This document shows, one piece after another, positions 24,307-37,724 of a stretch of 64,000 nucleotides of DNA. The stretch lies in assembly GCA_035041965.1 (NCBI GenBank), contig JAPYMA010000858.1, positions 1 to 64,000 of the forward strand, in the 5' to 3' direction. The stretch comes from Anisakis pegreffii. Taxonomy: Eukaryota; Nematoda; Chromadorea; Rhabditida; Anisakidae. Under the pieces are notes generated by a model, which worked only from the letters and a program-made list of their open reading frames with translations, was not told where the DNA came from and did not search any database. Position 1 is the first letter of the stretch; every line of letters begins with the position of its first letter. Both the position numbers and the translations under genes were made by a program.

Positions 24307-27234
24307 CAATGAGCAAAACCTACGATGAACCATTCACGGTTCGTAACGTTAAAGAATTTGATAGATTGATTCCACCAAAACAACGACAATTCCAACAGCA
24401 GGGAATGGCAACACTAAACGTTCGTTTCACACACATTTTAAGTTCATCCGATACTGTTTTCATTAGGTATACACGATCTTGAATCATTTTCATTTCTATC
24501 TTCATCACTGAATTAATTCTGAATCCATAGATCAGAAATATCCGTTTCAAATCCAAAATAATGCGCAAATTACAGCTGAACAATGTGATGATGATCGAAA
24601 CAAGTGATTCCGACAGGACAGCATTCCAATATCCGACGTCCATTTTCTCTGATGAATGCGCCGGAACTGCTTTCATAGGTCCATTTTATTAAATTCAAAA
24701 TTTCAGACTGCTTATTCGCAATGTGCGAAAATCCGTTCGAGAATGTAAATTTAGAGTCAGCTGAATGGTCCTCAAAAAGTCAGTTTTGACGTAAAAGTCG
24801 ATGACCGTTCACTCAAACTATCCAAATTATCGGTACTCGAAATTTCATGAACGAAATTCAGTGAACATCAAATCACTTCGATTATGTTAGATATGCATAA
24901 AAATTTTGGCTGTCATTATTTGTCTTCGTTGGAAAGAATTGTTTTGAAAGAGTCGATGAAGGCATTGAACAGAAATGAGTTTGAATCGCTAAGGATATAT
25001 GTAGGATATAAGAAATTCGTTTAAGCATTTTCAGCCAGAGGAGCAAACCTCAGTAGTGGATGTTATTTTTCGTGGTCAACGTTCAGCTCATCCGAATGTT
25101 TGAACAATCAGTTTTTGAACGCTGAATACTATGTCAAACACCACTTTGTTCAGGTAATCAGTTTGCAATAACTTGGATCAAGGAAGGCTAGACTTCTAAA
25201 TCAATTTGATTTGTTTCTTAGATCTTGGTTCAGACGGTGAGCTAATTTATTTCAAGTGTTTTCAAGCGAGCGTATCGTACAAAATTGCGGTATGTTTATG
25301 AGGACTGTGAGCAGAGATCAGCTCGCAAAGCGAACTGATACGAGAGCTAAGAATGCTCACTTTAATAAACGCCAAATTGTTCAATACAGTATCATTCATT
25401 GATCACTACGCAAGTATTCAAATCATGTTCAGACCTTTCACAATGACTCGACATTATTCGATATATATACGAATGAGATTCGGCACACTATGTGGTCCAA
25501 TAATCTGTGCGAAAACGTCGTCAATAAGGTAATACTTTCTCGTGCCACTCAACTGATCTAATATTCTTAATTATCACAACTAATCACCGCAATAATTTCA
25601 ATCGTGACAACTAAATTGATAAGTGTAAGCAAATGTAGGTATCATATAAGGCAGTACCCAAACGCATTGATAAGGAATGATTATTTCTCACACTGGTTTA
25701 GGATATCATATAAAGCAATAGCCATTCGTGTGAAAGTTCTCGGTTAATTCAATCAAATGCATTGAGCAGTAAATCAGTTGATTTTCAGGTTTCACTCACA
25801 TTTGTCACTAGTGATGATTCAGCGAACAATATGAACGTCACAATTATGTTCGTCTATGGTGTGATTAGCAAAGAAAACTTCACAAAAATTCCCTATCATA
25901 TTGATGTGAACTTCAAGCATTTGCAAGATGTGATTGCAACAAAACCATCGAGCATGGATCTTGCTGGTTGCCTCAATGGATATGAACTAAAAGATCGGAT
26001 TCCTGTTTCTGATGGTTATATGAGATTACCGTTCCGGAGTAACTGCAATGAAACATTTACGAGAGATATCCGATTTGGTGTTGATACATCAACTGGCTGT
26101 GAAATGAGGTAGGTATATTCGGTGTGCAGTTATCTCTGTGCGTTCTCGCAGCCAGATAAGCATGACGAGTGCTTGGAAATCAGATTGCCCGAGAAAACTG
26201 CCTGGAATTCTGAGCACTGTGCACAAAGAATGTTCATTTTTAGCTGATATTGATAAGGACTGAACGAATGTGCTTTTCATTTATAAACAGTCAATAAGAA
26301 ACTAATGAATTAACTTAATTGCTAAAAGTTTGCACTGAATACGACCACAGTTTATCACATTATTCTAGCTTATCTACCTGTGACCAACTCAAAGAAAGGA
26401 TCTCTGCGTTGTTTGCTGATTTTAACTTCTTGAATATATCGTCATCACCTACACGGGATTCCAAGTACGCAAAAGTTCTGCTCGATAATGAACCACCTGT
26501 TTTGGTATGCTTACGATTGCGCAAATTATTTATTTAACAAATAAAATTATACTGATTCTGTGGATCACAACGGTAATGCCAATAGAGGCGATAACGAATG
26601 AAGACAACAAGCACTGAATTAATAACATAAAAAGAGCGATAAGAGTTACAAGTATTCAACTGATCGGCAACATAAAGCGGCTTGGTGGTTTGTGGGGTTG
26701 ACAGTATTAGCTGGACGGATAATGAAAGCTGTGCACAAAAGACAATGCCTGTGAGATACGGTAAATGCAGTGATCGCATGAGTGCATTCGATCATGATCA
26801 GCTGTAATTGCTGATCAGGTTGCGAACTGTCGAAGAACTGACCATCAAACTGTTTTTTTATGTTTCAGCATCAATCGTCAAACGAATGTCAATTAGTAAC
26901 AAGCTTAACGATTGAAGTTGGCTACGCACGCATTGGTACTGCAATTAATTTCAAGCGAGTTATCACATCCGTCGCATATCACTATTCTAAGCCATATGTG
27001 TATGATTTGAATCAATATTCACCAAATACAATTCCAATTGTATTTTTAATACATTTCGTTGATGTCAGTAATCCGCTTGTGCATCTGTTTGCACGTTTTC
27101 CCATCATTGATATTGCATTACCAAGCGATTTCTTTTACCCGTTCTTTACATCATCTGCTCGAAGCAACTTCACAAATTTCTCTTTATTCAGCAGCATTCC
27201 ACTGTTGCTTTTCATGCTATGCTTTCGTCGATGA
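24307..27234 (+). CDS. Tectonic-family protein (ciliary transition zone)
   Basis: Proposed exons are 24307-24466, 24536-24678, 25035-25153, 25433-25528, 25789-26108, 26329-26504 and 26869-27234. Tectonics are secreted or membrane-anchored components of the MKS module at the ciliary transition zone. Evidence is the IRFG...TGC motif (end of the 25789 exon), the later segment with YARIGTAINF preceding a beta-rich stretch, paired Cys in the 24536, 25035 and 26329 exons, and a hydrophobic C terminus (about 12 residues) suitable for a membrane or GPI-type anchor. Junction phases agree except 26108 (phase 2) to 26329 (needs phase 1), where a one-base discrepancy implies a missed micro-exon, a sequence error or a lesion. 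The N terminus is incomplete and the Cys-dense tectonic signature was not located. AATAAA at 27434 fits as a poly(A) signal. Confidence 0.65.
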
Positions 27235-27433
27235 ACTTAGCGCTGTGAGGAATATACAAACGAAGCTGAGCACTGTTTCGAAAACGATTTTCAAATTTTC
27301 TGTTGTGTGATCCGCCAATGTATTGAACTATTAGGTCGATACTATGACGAATGCACGCAGCCTCGTTGCTGAGATTCAATTTTAACTGTTTCAGGCTCTT
27401 GCACATATCAGTTGCTCATAAATTTTATGAAGA

Positions 27434-27439
27434 AATAAA
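27434..27439 (+). promoter_or_regulatory. Candidate poly(A) signal for tectonic
   Basis: AATAAA about 200 nt after the tectonic stop codon. Confidence 0.4.
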
Positions 27440-28330
27440 AATATTTCTTGTTCAGTTTTCTCCGAGCATTACACTGCATCGTCGACAGGTTATTTATTGA
27501 TTTTGCGCCACCTGCGTTTGAACTAGAGTAATTAAGTGAAGCAGTGTTCGAAGCATATTCTCAAATTATTGTTGTTTTAATTTTTCCGATAACGATTACC
27601 CTGAAGATTTTCGATATTTTCGAAACAGTGACCATATCCGGCACATCGAGCGTAATCTCGTTGAGTGCAAAAAAACGTTCATTCAATCATCGTAAAACAT
27701 TCGAACACACTTGAATGTTCCGATCTCAGCGTGGAATGGGCGCTTCGATTGCAATATACTTGAAACTTTTACGACGGCTGTTGAACGTTATGATTCTTAT
27801 CCAAAAACCGTCAAAAGCTTCCATGAGCAATGCTTTCAAATTGAAGAGCAAAACGGAACAAAAAAGTTGAGGAAGAATAAAGTAGTTTGCCAAAAAGTGC
27901 AAAAAAAAGTTCGCCAAAAGATCACTAGCTAGACTGTCCAGAACACTTCAGAATAGAATAATGCACGACCATAAGATGGAAATTGTTTTTATGGGAAATT
28001 CACAAAGGGATTGACTCGGTACAGCCAGTGCATTTGCACAATTAAGTCGGATTTGATTGAGTCTACACAGCGCAATATTTTGGTCGCATGTTCGAAGAAA
28101 AAAAAACTGGAATCATAAAGCTGAGAGTAAAGTGAGCAATAAAGCAATAAAACGTTAATGCGCATCTGCTTCATTCCACCGCCAAAGTGCTCTTTTTCGA
28201 AATGATTCCCCATTGCAATCCATCGAGCCGAGCCGATCCATCCATCACATAATCATCAATCTTTTATTTGAACCACGAAACGATGCAAATTTGATTTTAT
28301 TCCCTTCTTCATTCTAAGTTATTTTCGTGT
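27440..28330. other. Region without a supported gene
   Basis: An ORF at 27711-27932 (+) is lysine-rich at its end and antisense-open on the other strand. No splice sites or family supports either frame. Confidence 0.4.
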
Positions 28331-28862
28331 TGTTTCTTGCAATCAGCAGTGATTATAATTCCAATTTCATCCCGCAAATCAAATTAATTTTCAACGCAGA
28401 TTGCAACTGTTCAGAAGATGGCCCGCGAGCTGATTTTGTTGCACTCACTAGCATTCATCAAGCTCAAAAATCATTTCAGAGTACATTTTTGACACATTTC
28501 GAAGTGCACTTGATCAGCTTGCTTCATTCATTTCCATCGTCTCACAGATAATTTAGTATCTAGCGAGATTTAAGTGTCTTGCGAGATATCAAGTCTGTAA
28601 TTGGAAACCTCATCTGGCGCTCTAATGAGACACATCAAGAAGAGGATGGCTCTTGGGAAAACTTTCTCGTACCGATGATCAGATACAAGCCAAATCACAG
28701 CCTGGCTTAGGTTCGATGAAGTTTTCTTTCGGAGTACAGAATCTCATGACATTTCGAAACATTCTGCGAAATTTCGATACATACAGAGGAAATTCCCAAC
28801 GCTTCCAATTATATTGCATAATACCGATTGAATCTTTTATCACTTTTGCATCAGTTTTTTCG
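28331..28862 (+). other. Possible exons of an unrecognised gene
   Basis: Three overlapping open stretches look coding-like: about 28350-28550 (with a CNCSEDG motif), 28562-28709 (after a TATCTAG acceptor, 48 codons, Trp-rich) and about 28671-28840 (after GATCAG, a different frame, 50 or so codons). They are not phase-compatible as a simple series, and I recognise no domain. They could be remnants of a decayed gene or upstream exons of the small gene at 29962. Confidence 0.25.
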
Positions 28863-29961
28863 CGCTGATTTCGGACGGGTAATTTGTTGTTGCACATCAT
28901 TATTCATCGTCATGTTATCCTTTCAGATAGATGAAGCTTTCTTTAATTCACATTGTTAAACTCATTTTCAAAAACAGACCATCATCGACATTTGAATAGA
29001 AACGATAGTTTTTGAAAACCTGGTTATAAGAGAGACAATTTGTGAATTTGATTTCAATCGTTTGTGATGACGACTATCTGATCTGATTCACGTCATAGTC
29101 GAAACTTTTCAAATTGCCTTATGACCGAGGAAGTGTGTCGACCCTTCTCTAGAGAATGTTCTGATGAATGAAAAATGTATGGCCATTTACGTTTGAAGAT
29201 CTTCGAAACGATGAATTTTTTATATTTGCGATACTGTTTAACGCTGAAGATATATTTACCCGCCTATGAGATTTGCCACAATTGATCTAATAGTTTAAGT
29301 TGACAAGCATTGAGTTGATTAAATGACCAAACTGATAACTCTTTATAGAATCACAGACAGACCAGTGATAGTTAAAAAGATTGATTTTACATCGAATTAA
29401 ATTCAGTAACAGGTTCGAGTTGTTGTAAGATGCGCACGCTGATTTAAACACATCATACTAGACGCTGAAGCTGAACGGCTGATGACAACACTCCTTCTAC
29501 TGTTCCTTATTTTTTATCGATAAATATCGTCATTAGTCCTCTTCCCCCGTGATATGCTTTGTGTTGCTTCACTGACGACATATACTCATTTCCTTTATTC
29601 GCATTTAGTCTGGAGCGCCTCAGTCGGATATAATTAACCACATGGGTCCAATAAATTTGGGATTGTTTGCAACTGCTGATAACTAATTGCATGAATGCAA
29701 ATATTCAACGAAAATGATAACGTTATCCAGTATCGCTTCGTAAGATTACATTATTAGCAAAATACGGTTTGGTGTTCAATTCATAAAGTTTCTGAAGACG
29801 AGATTGAGGTTTTTTGTTAGTGCTGGAGAAGGCGAAAATGATTGAGATCAATTGATCAACAAAACAAAACAACTCACGTTCCATCAGTGGAGATTAAGCG
29901 TACGTCGTTTCCTTTCGTTAATCAATTTATTAATGACTCAGCAGTCAAATGAGTCTTCCTA

Positions 29962-30503
29962 ATGAATATTCATTACTTTATTTGCATTCTCAACGTCTTC
30001 TTACAATTCAGTGATCATAGTTTTATATCAAAATCTTCAAAATGTTTCCATGCTACTGTCGTCTTGAATGAGTTTACAAATAATCGTATTGTCTATTAAC
30101 AGGTTCATTATTTCGTTTCTTTTCTTACTTTCGATCTCGACTGAAGAAGAATCCCAAATGGAGATTCATTGATTTCTCACATTCGGCTGGCCTTGATTTG
30201 ACCATTATTCAAGGGGAAGTGAGAGTTCGAGCGGATCTGAATGATTCCGAATTGATGACATTTCAGCTTGTCTCAAGTAAAAACACTCAACAGTCAAGCA
30301 TTCATTCAATCTCGAATTAGACTGACAAATTCGATTGGAAAATGTATTTTGCAGAGCAATTTCAATTTTCTTCTGCTGACTCTTCAGTGAGTGACACCAT
30401 CACAGAAGGGTTCCCGTATTTATTCGTCGCTCGTGGATTGTTTAAGTTGATTGAATTTGTCAGCGTCAGTGATCAATTGAAAAAAGCGTTAGTCGTTCAG
30501 TAA
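29962..30503 (+). CDS. Small predicted secreted protein, three exons
   Basis: Exons 29962-30019, 30103-30276 and 30355-30503 give about 126 aa. The first exon encodes Met plus a hydrophobic core (MNIHYFICILNVFLQF) typical of a signal peptide. The second carries a basic patch (RSRLKKNPKW) followed by a beta-type segment, and the third ends at TAA. Acceptors are TTAACAG and TTTTGCAG; donors are GTTTTA (weak) and GTAAAA; phases are 1 and 1. AATAAA lies at 30690. No family recognised. The first exon is the least certain because its donor is weak, and the 3' two exons could belong to a longer gene. Confidence 0.4.
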
Positions 30504-30689
30504 ACGATCTTAAACATTCGTTTGAATCTGTGATGCGCCTAATGAGCCGCCATCTTACGATAAATTATTCTTACTGATGTTCACAATATTGCACCAAAAA
30601 CCCTCCAATCAAAATTCAATGAAGAACAAAATTCTGAATGCTCAAAAAGTGAATATTCCCTAAAGTACAACCGATTGCTTTGAATGAAA

Positions 30690-30695
30690 AATAAA
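30690..30695 (+). promoter_or_regulatory. Candidate poly(A) signal
   Basis: AATAAA about 190 nt after the stop at 30503. Confidence 0.35.
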
Positions 30696-33600
30696 CATTA
30701 AACACAACTCATTCTTCCTTTCCAAACAACACCTACTAGTGTTTTGTTCACTATTTCGTATTAACCAATGATGTGATGCCATCTACTGTATTTATACAAA
30801 GAAATTAACTATCGATAATACTTGAATTGAACGTACAATTGAGCAATTGCCTTGCAAATATTTGATTCTCATAGGATTGTATACGCACTAATGTAAACAA
30901 GTATTCAAAAATGTTGTAGCCTTACGGATGCCGTGTTTTTATTCAAGATTTAAACTATGAATAAGGAACAACTGATGTTTTGTTAACAGAATACTCATAT
31001 TACAAGTTTTGTTTGGATCATATTTCTTCAGATGCTTGATAGAAATAACATTGTTCCGATGAGTGGATGTCAGTGGGTTTTCAAGAGGATCTTATGAATC
31101 AATAAATGAACAAATCACTTCAAATTGCATTGTTATCTTTGTAAAATGGACTTTCTGAGATTACTGTTTCATGACTTGCGACGATTCATCAATTGCGAAC
31201 ATTCCACTAGTCTCAGTGAATTGTTTCGGAAGCAGCTGAGCACTCCACAAAATTAGTGGTTTGATTTACAGGAGTACCAGAGTTGGACTTCGTTCGTGCA
31301 ATAAAGTAATAATGAATTGCTCGATTGTGAGTGAAGTGTTGTTGCTTCGCGAGGCGTTCAAGTAGTATCATTACCCGCTGGAGATATATATAGATGGTCT
31401 GAGTGCACATATTATTTGATCACATCATGAAAGCGTTGCTGGTGCGAATTCCGGCACAATTACGTTGTCGAGTGCGGAAGTGAATGATGCTTGCCAAGTG
31501 CGTCAATATCGCTTCACTTAAAGTAGTCTGCTTGGAATGCCCAAGTGGGACATTCTTCTGATTGTGAGCATATCATATTCATGCAAATTTTCTTACTGGA
31601 TGAACGTTTATGTGAAGCTGTTATTGTCTGGCTCGAGTCTCAGACAGCCATTCAGTTGATCCTCCTGTCAACGGATTCTCATTGCACATAAATTTATTGA
31701 GTGAACTCTTCGATCTTCTGTTCAATTATTTGAGGAAAACAGTCAAGTAAATAAATGTTAACAAATGGAAACGCACTTGATACTGATTTTTCTCACCTTA
31801 TACTATTCAAAACACAATAGCAAAACTTGTCAAGCAGTCGCAAGCAATTTTACAAAACCATGCAATTCGATGCCCTAATGCGTTCAATAATATCCGACAA
31901 CTTCCTTATATTGCTGATAGAACTCAACAATATCATTCATTGCATAGCATTCTCACCAAAGCCAACCACGATTCGCTTTAATGAAGATATGAGGAATAAT
32001 AATTAATTTTGATTACTAATTAATTCAAATACTCTGCAATAATTTGACTCTCTCGGTGAAAACAACCTAATGAATCAAAATAATTTCATTTATGTATAGT
32101 ACATTTATCCATATGCGCCACATTTGTTCGCCCACACTAAATTACTATCCTTAATTTGATGATGCAATAGGCTGATAAAGTGATGATTTGTAAGCAAATC
32201 AGCATTATTCTATACTTCGTCGATTAGCTCTCATCGCTCAGCTCAATACTCACATGTTTCTTGTATGGAGTCGTCATTGGGCGAGTCACTCATCATGAAT
32301 ATCCTTCATTAGTGAATGAATATATTTTCGTTGTTTTGAGATGACGCTTGATATGTGCGTTCATTTATCTGTTTGTAATGCCAAATAAATTTGAATGGTA
32401 ACATTCGTTGATTGATGAGTGATGAAATCATGCTGTCGTTCCCTGTTCATGTAATTAGTTGACATGTTCGAAAGAATCGACGCTCGTAGTTTTTTTTTCT
32501 TTCTTTCCGTGAATTCCTAAGTTTCCGTGACACAAGGCTAAATCAAAAATTACAGGCCTGAGTGCTGCTATAATTGATATGAAATTTTAATGACGGTGAA
32601 ACAAGAGAGGTAAAAGAAGGAGAAATAACCAAACGGTGGGTAGTCGTTAGATTTGTTTAACTGATCATCATTATCACACTTAATTGCTATTCTTGGTTAA
32701 TTCTAATGAGGTGTTGGGCATTCGAATCTTATTCTTATTCCACTAATTGAACTTGATAATGTGCAGTCATCTAGCTAAAAACTTCCGGCAGAGTGCACTT
32801 CTATTCAGCTAAACGAACATACTAAGAAAAGACATCTGCTGAATTGGATGTGCAGAACACATGATGAACTCAATGCAGCAGTAAGAAGCATCAAACATGA
32901 AAATAATACATTTTTAAATGGAACTGGAACGGCTGTATTGATAAATTCGTAAGATGAATTCGGCACAATAATGTTTTGCTGAGTTAGCAGTGAGACACAT
33001 TACGAAATCAGTGTCCATAATAATCATGTGACTGTGATAACGATTATGATTTAGAGCCTAATTCATAAATAATGCTTGGTTGAGTGTATTGCGTGCAGCC
33101 AGCCGAAGTGAGTTCTTTTCGCATCGACTAGTTGGCCCCGTTTTGACAAGTTGACAATATTGTCTTGCTTTCAATAACATTTGTTGCCGCTTTTTGACAC
33201 ATTAAACCATTTTAAATTGCTCTCATGAGTACTGAATATTTTCTCATCGATCAACGTTTATCTAATATTTGATTATTTTATCCATAATCTATTCAGTTCA
33301 GCCATGATTTGCTCTCCTTGTCTTCTGAATATCTTATATTATCAATACAAATTGAGCGTTCATCATTCTGCAATCTTCCCGTTGGCAGTTTCAACAATTA
33401 ATGAATTTTTCGCGATATTCGTATTTTAAATTAACTATTCGGTAGGAGATTATGCGCAATATGAATTGCGATATGAGCAAGTATTCTTCACCAGTCTCTT
33501 ATAGGTTATTGCAATTGTTAATCACCATTGAAAATGGAGTGATGGTTACTCGTCTGCATTTGTGAAAGCATTATTCCCACATCTCTCGCCACTTCATTTA

Positions 33601-36101
33601 ATCCATTATACATCTTATATCATCATATCCTTTGAAACATTGATTGGTTTTAGTTCCGGTTATTATCTATCACTGTATCATTATTTCATTTTCTTATTTT
33701 TCTCAAAAGTCATTCATTGTTTCTTACTGCAGCACACCATTATTGTCATTAATGAAATGTCAGTGCATCCAAGCAGCCAGTAAGTAAACCTTAAAACTGT
33801 TCTAATATGCGTTGATTGATGCATGCATACGCGGTAATTTTCAGTTCATTGAACGTGCAGCGTTAAGCCGATAGCACATAGGCAATGAATGAATGCTATG
33901 AACCAACTTTGGAAACACTCCTTAGTTTATAAAACTGCGTCTAATAGCAGCTGCGTGTTGTTTACTTTCGAATTCGTTCGATAGATATCTCATTTAAATA
34001 TATTTTTACGCGATTATACTGAAACATTCAGTGTCACTGATCGATATTGTGAACATTGCTCGAGATTATAGCAGCTCATATAAGGCAACTATTTGACGCG
34101 GTTGAGTTTACGGTTTACGGCTTTACGATACGCACTATTAATATAGGCCAAGAAGTTGTGTCGCACTGATTGTAATTATCAATGGAATGGTTACGAATCA
34201 TTCTCCTCGAGATGTATTCTGCGAGGAGTAACTATCACATTTCGCAATGTGGTAACAATTAAGCAGCCTTTTATGAGATTATCAATTGCTAGGGTCGCAA
34301 TTATCTTTAATCTTTAGAAAGGCGAAAATGAAAGTTCATCGATGGAAACATCGACTTCTCGAATGGCAACGCATATCACTGTTTATGATCGCGGTTGTAA
34401 ATCATTTGAGCGCACACTAAACTGCGCTTGAGAGCAAGCGTTTTTGCTTGGTCTGTTGGGTGAAAGGATCATAGCTTAAAACTCTGCTTAAGCTCATGGG
34501 CTTTCCGCTCTTACACCGTGCATTGAATTGTATTCAATAATGAGATGCCCATGCTCACCAACCATGCTCTATGTTGCCTTTCAAATATCATTAACCGCTT
34601 TTGATGACGAATGAATATTTTGATACTTATGTGAGAACATCTATTGCACGCAAATGCTGTTCATATAAGAAGATCGACCATTCGCACACAATAGTGACAT
34701 TACTCCGCAGCGATATGGAAGAATTCTTCAGGGGATTTTTTCGGTCATATATCGCGTGTACACAGATAATCATTCGAGGAACTCAATTCTTTGTTCCATA
34801 CCTATTAATTTAGCGCTTTAAGAGGCGTTTTTTGAGCGTTTTGCGTTCAAAACTCTCTGCTAATAGAACAGTCAATACCTTCCAAGAGATGCCCAACTGA
34901 ATTGCAAGAATTTTCACTTAGCGAAAACATTTATTTCATTTTGATTAGAATGATAGGCAGGTGATCTTCTTGGAATGGCTATCAGCTGTGCCAGGTTGTG
35001 GAACTCTTATTTTAACTTACTCAGATCGCATGATCATAAAGTATTTCATAATTAGTTAGAACTGTACTACAAATTGCACTGTGTACGTTCAAATTCAAAT
35101 GAACATTGTTTTCGTCAGGCTTCATTTTATGATTTTTGTGAAGTATTCAATGAATATACAATAGCAACTGCATGTTACATTTCATTGCACTAAATTGCTC
35201 GGATAGAAGCGTGTTACTCGTTCATTTAGTCGGCATTGCAATTCACTTATATTCCGTTCAATCGAATTGCTTCCGCAAATGCGTTTCATTTGCACGTCTT
35301 TCTGATTTTTGCTGCATTTGGCGGCGATATGCTCTTCTGGTAAGCTAGTGAAAGTTCATTTCAATATCTGCACACGGTTCATTGAACACTTGAAAAGTCC
35401 TCTCGGAAATTAAGTGGGACCAGTGCCGATTATTGTTGGATTGGAAAGTATCTGGCACTCAAAAGTGAGTGCATTCGTAAGGCTAAAGCTAAGCATTAGC
35501 CGAAGACTAGATGTTAGCCTGCAACCGGGGCTGAGCTCAGCTGAATCCAGTTCGAACTTGTGTGCTTTCAAGCGTTGTCTGCCAGCCCCATTTGAACATT
35601 GCTACCGTCCACTGGTGAGGACTTTGGGATGTTGAATGGGGAATTGGCGAGGTGGGCAGGTCGTTTTGGTGGATGTTATTTTCATAAATTTTCAATGATG
35701 TGTGCGGAATGCGTATTTGATTACAAGAATGTGATTTCGTTGATACCATTAAGGAGTTCTTGATAGGAAACCTGTTGATTATGGGGTAAGTTTGTTGATT
35801 TTCCTCTGGTTCACCATCAAGATGGAGTAGAATTTCAGGGAAAGGGGACCACAAGGAATTGCAGTCAATTAGATTTCCGGAAGGAGACTGACAGTCTGAT
35901 GAAAGATTAAAGGGCGAGAGCGTGAAAACCGCTGCTTATTCATTTGATTGATCAAGATGTAGCATCATTTCGCTAACGTGAACTGCTTTCGTTAATATTT
36001 TCGCTTCCCTCCATAATGAATACGTGCGTTTAGGTTTACGCGAATATCTTTTCATTTATTCGTAATCATGAAGCGCTATTTTGAGGTTTCCAGCGGAGAA
36101 A
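30696..36101. other. Gene-poor region, 5.4 kb
   Basis: AT-rich sequence with many short ATTCATT/TGAATG-like words and poly-T runs. Short ORFs (31213-31410 minus, 33562-33783 plus, 34601-34813 plus) have no splice or family support. The stretch 35400-35650 is more GC-rich than its surroundings and is open on both strands, but shows no recognisable element. Confidence 0.5.
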
Positions 36102-36623
36102 ATGTCTTTAAATTTCGATATCTTTAAACAAGTTTTTTTGAACGTTTTCAATTCATACATTAAAAATACTACTCACTCAATAATTCGCTGGTTGCCAACA
36201 AGGTTGTTAAATATTCACATTTGTGCATTACTCAAATTACTGTTCGATTCGAAGCAGTGCTCAGTGCTATCGGCCCATAGCATATGGACCATAAACTTGT
36301 TGCGAGCACCTAGATACGTATTTTATCATATTTATGTGAACTGTTGCGAAAATATTATTTCAAGGATAATTTCAGTCGAATTTCATGTTCAGTGGAATTG
36401 TTCCATTTCGAATGCCATTTTATCAGGAATTTTCCTATTTTCATTGTCAATTAGCGTGTTGCGTGCTTCAATTCAAGAACATCCATCCGTGTGTGTGTTG
36501 TTTTCATTGAGCGTCCTCTTCAAACCGTACCGATGTATTTTCATCCAAAAACCAATTGAGCTGAAGAGTGAAAATATGATGAATGTTAATAATGAATATA
36601 TTATTTATTCATCGTCAATATGA
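36102..36623 (+). CDS. Intronless orphan ORF (174 codons incl. stop), unrecognised
   Basis: ATG at 36102 opens 173 codons ended by TGA at 36623, and the frame is open from 36081. This is the longest uninterrupted frame in the window and is improbable by chance in DNA this rich in A+T. The protein is Ile/Leu/Phe/Ser-rich with several Cys and a hydrophobic stretch at about residues 110-130, so it may be membrane-associated. No domain is recognised, there is no conserved neighbour, and codon choice is not clearly different from the AT-rich background. It may be a lineage-specific gene or a chance ORF. Confidence 0.35.
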   Translation: MSLNFDIFKQVFLNVFNSYIKNTTHSIIRWLPTRLLNIHICALLKLLFDSKQCSVLSAHSIWTINLLRAPRYVFYHIYVNCCENIISRIISVEFHVQWNCSISNAILSGIFLFSLSISVLRASIQEHPSVCVLFSLSVLFKPYRCIFIQKPIELKSENMMNVNNEYIIYSSSI

Positions 36624-37503
36624 TGCACTTTTTGCTCCTTCAAAATGCGTGAAATGATCGAGAATGATGATTTGGAGCATTGCTGCATCAAGAAGTGAAC
36701 AGTGCGTTAGGAGAAATGACCGTAGTCGTTCTTTAGGGAAATTCAACGTCTTTTCCTGTAAAAGTAAAAAGTAACAGTGCTGAGTTCAGTACACAGTTCG
36801 CAGTTTGCTTGTCCAGAGCATACTGAGAGTGAGTTCAATCCGTTTAAGACGCAAAGACTATCAAAAGTTCAATATCCCTTTGTTTTTGTGTGGATTCATC
36901 CAGAAATTAATGAGTGGTTGCAAAACGATCGCAGTGAAGCATTCCAAGAATGCATGTCAATCACATACATCATATTTTGTAGAACAACTTCATCAGCGAA
37001 TTGCCATAAATCATTGAAAACGACGAGATGTCATTCGAATGGGGAACGTAAGAAAAACGAAAGGAAATAGAGGAGATATCGAGTGACATAACTGGAATAA
37101 GATCGATTGAGATTTATTGTTCCCATTTCCAGTGAATAATTTATGGATGGATAGTTGGAACCGAAAAATGAATGTTTGTTTCATTTGGGAATGAACGAAA
37201 ATTCTAATTTACTCTCGCTTTATTACGTATTCAGTGGTTATCAGTTTATTTTAAATATTGCATTTTGTCGCATTCTCATCAATTCCAACTGAAATAACTG
37301 AAATTAGGATGCACGACTATGCACATCACGTTGGAAAATGACTGAATTCGAGATAGTGGTGGCTTCACGCTATTCTTGCAATTTTTTTTTGGTTTCCCAC
37401 ATATTGATGTGTTGACGAAGCATTGCTCCGTAGTCCAGTTAGTTGTCTGCAAATGCAGTTAGTTGTTTGCGGTCAGCTCATAACAGTATTTTTAATTCCA
37501 CAG
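36624..37503. other. Region with overlapping short ORFs
   Basis: ORFs 36777-37070 and 36805-37017 (+) overlap in different frames. At most one can be an exon of the gene ending at 37724. Neither has a convincing donor and acceptor pair. Confidence 0.3.
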
Positions 37504-37724
37504 AGAACAATTTGAATAAAGAGCCGCTGTTATATGCTATTATACTTTGCACTAATCGTGTGATCGGGAAATTTCCCAGTTCAACAATGCATTCATCGAA
37601 ATGCACTCTCGAATTCTTTCGTGTTCTCAATCCGCTTTTTCACACGCAAATTACTCTGACGGATGATTTTTTTGTAAAAATCAACGCAGACATCTTTGAA
37701 AATGAAGTAGCTCGTCGTCGCTAA
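37504..37724 (+). CDS. Probable terminal exon of an unrecognised gene
   Basis: After the acceptor TTAATTCCACAG the frame is open for 73 codons to TAA at 37724, followed almost at once by AATAAA (37729-37734). The peptide contains FFRVLNPLF and ends in a basic cluster (ARRR). Upstream exons are not resolved. A very short 3' UTR is plausible for a nematode gene. No family recognised. Confidence 0.35.

Noticed and set aside
23692..24316. Minus-strand ORFs in the tectonic 5' region
   Set aside because: They overlap plus-strand exons and contain no recognisable domain. The histidine/threonine-rich frame looks compositional.
35414..35854. Overlapping ORFs on both strands in a GC-richer patch
   Set aside because: Open on both strands as expected from composition, with no start context, splice sites or known domain.
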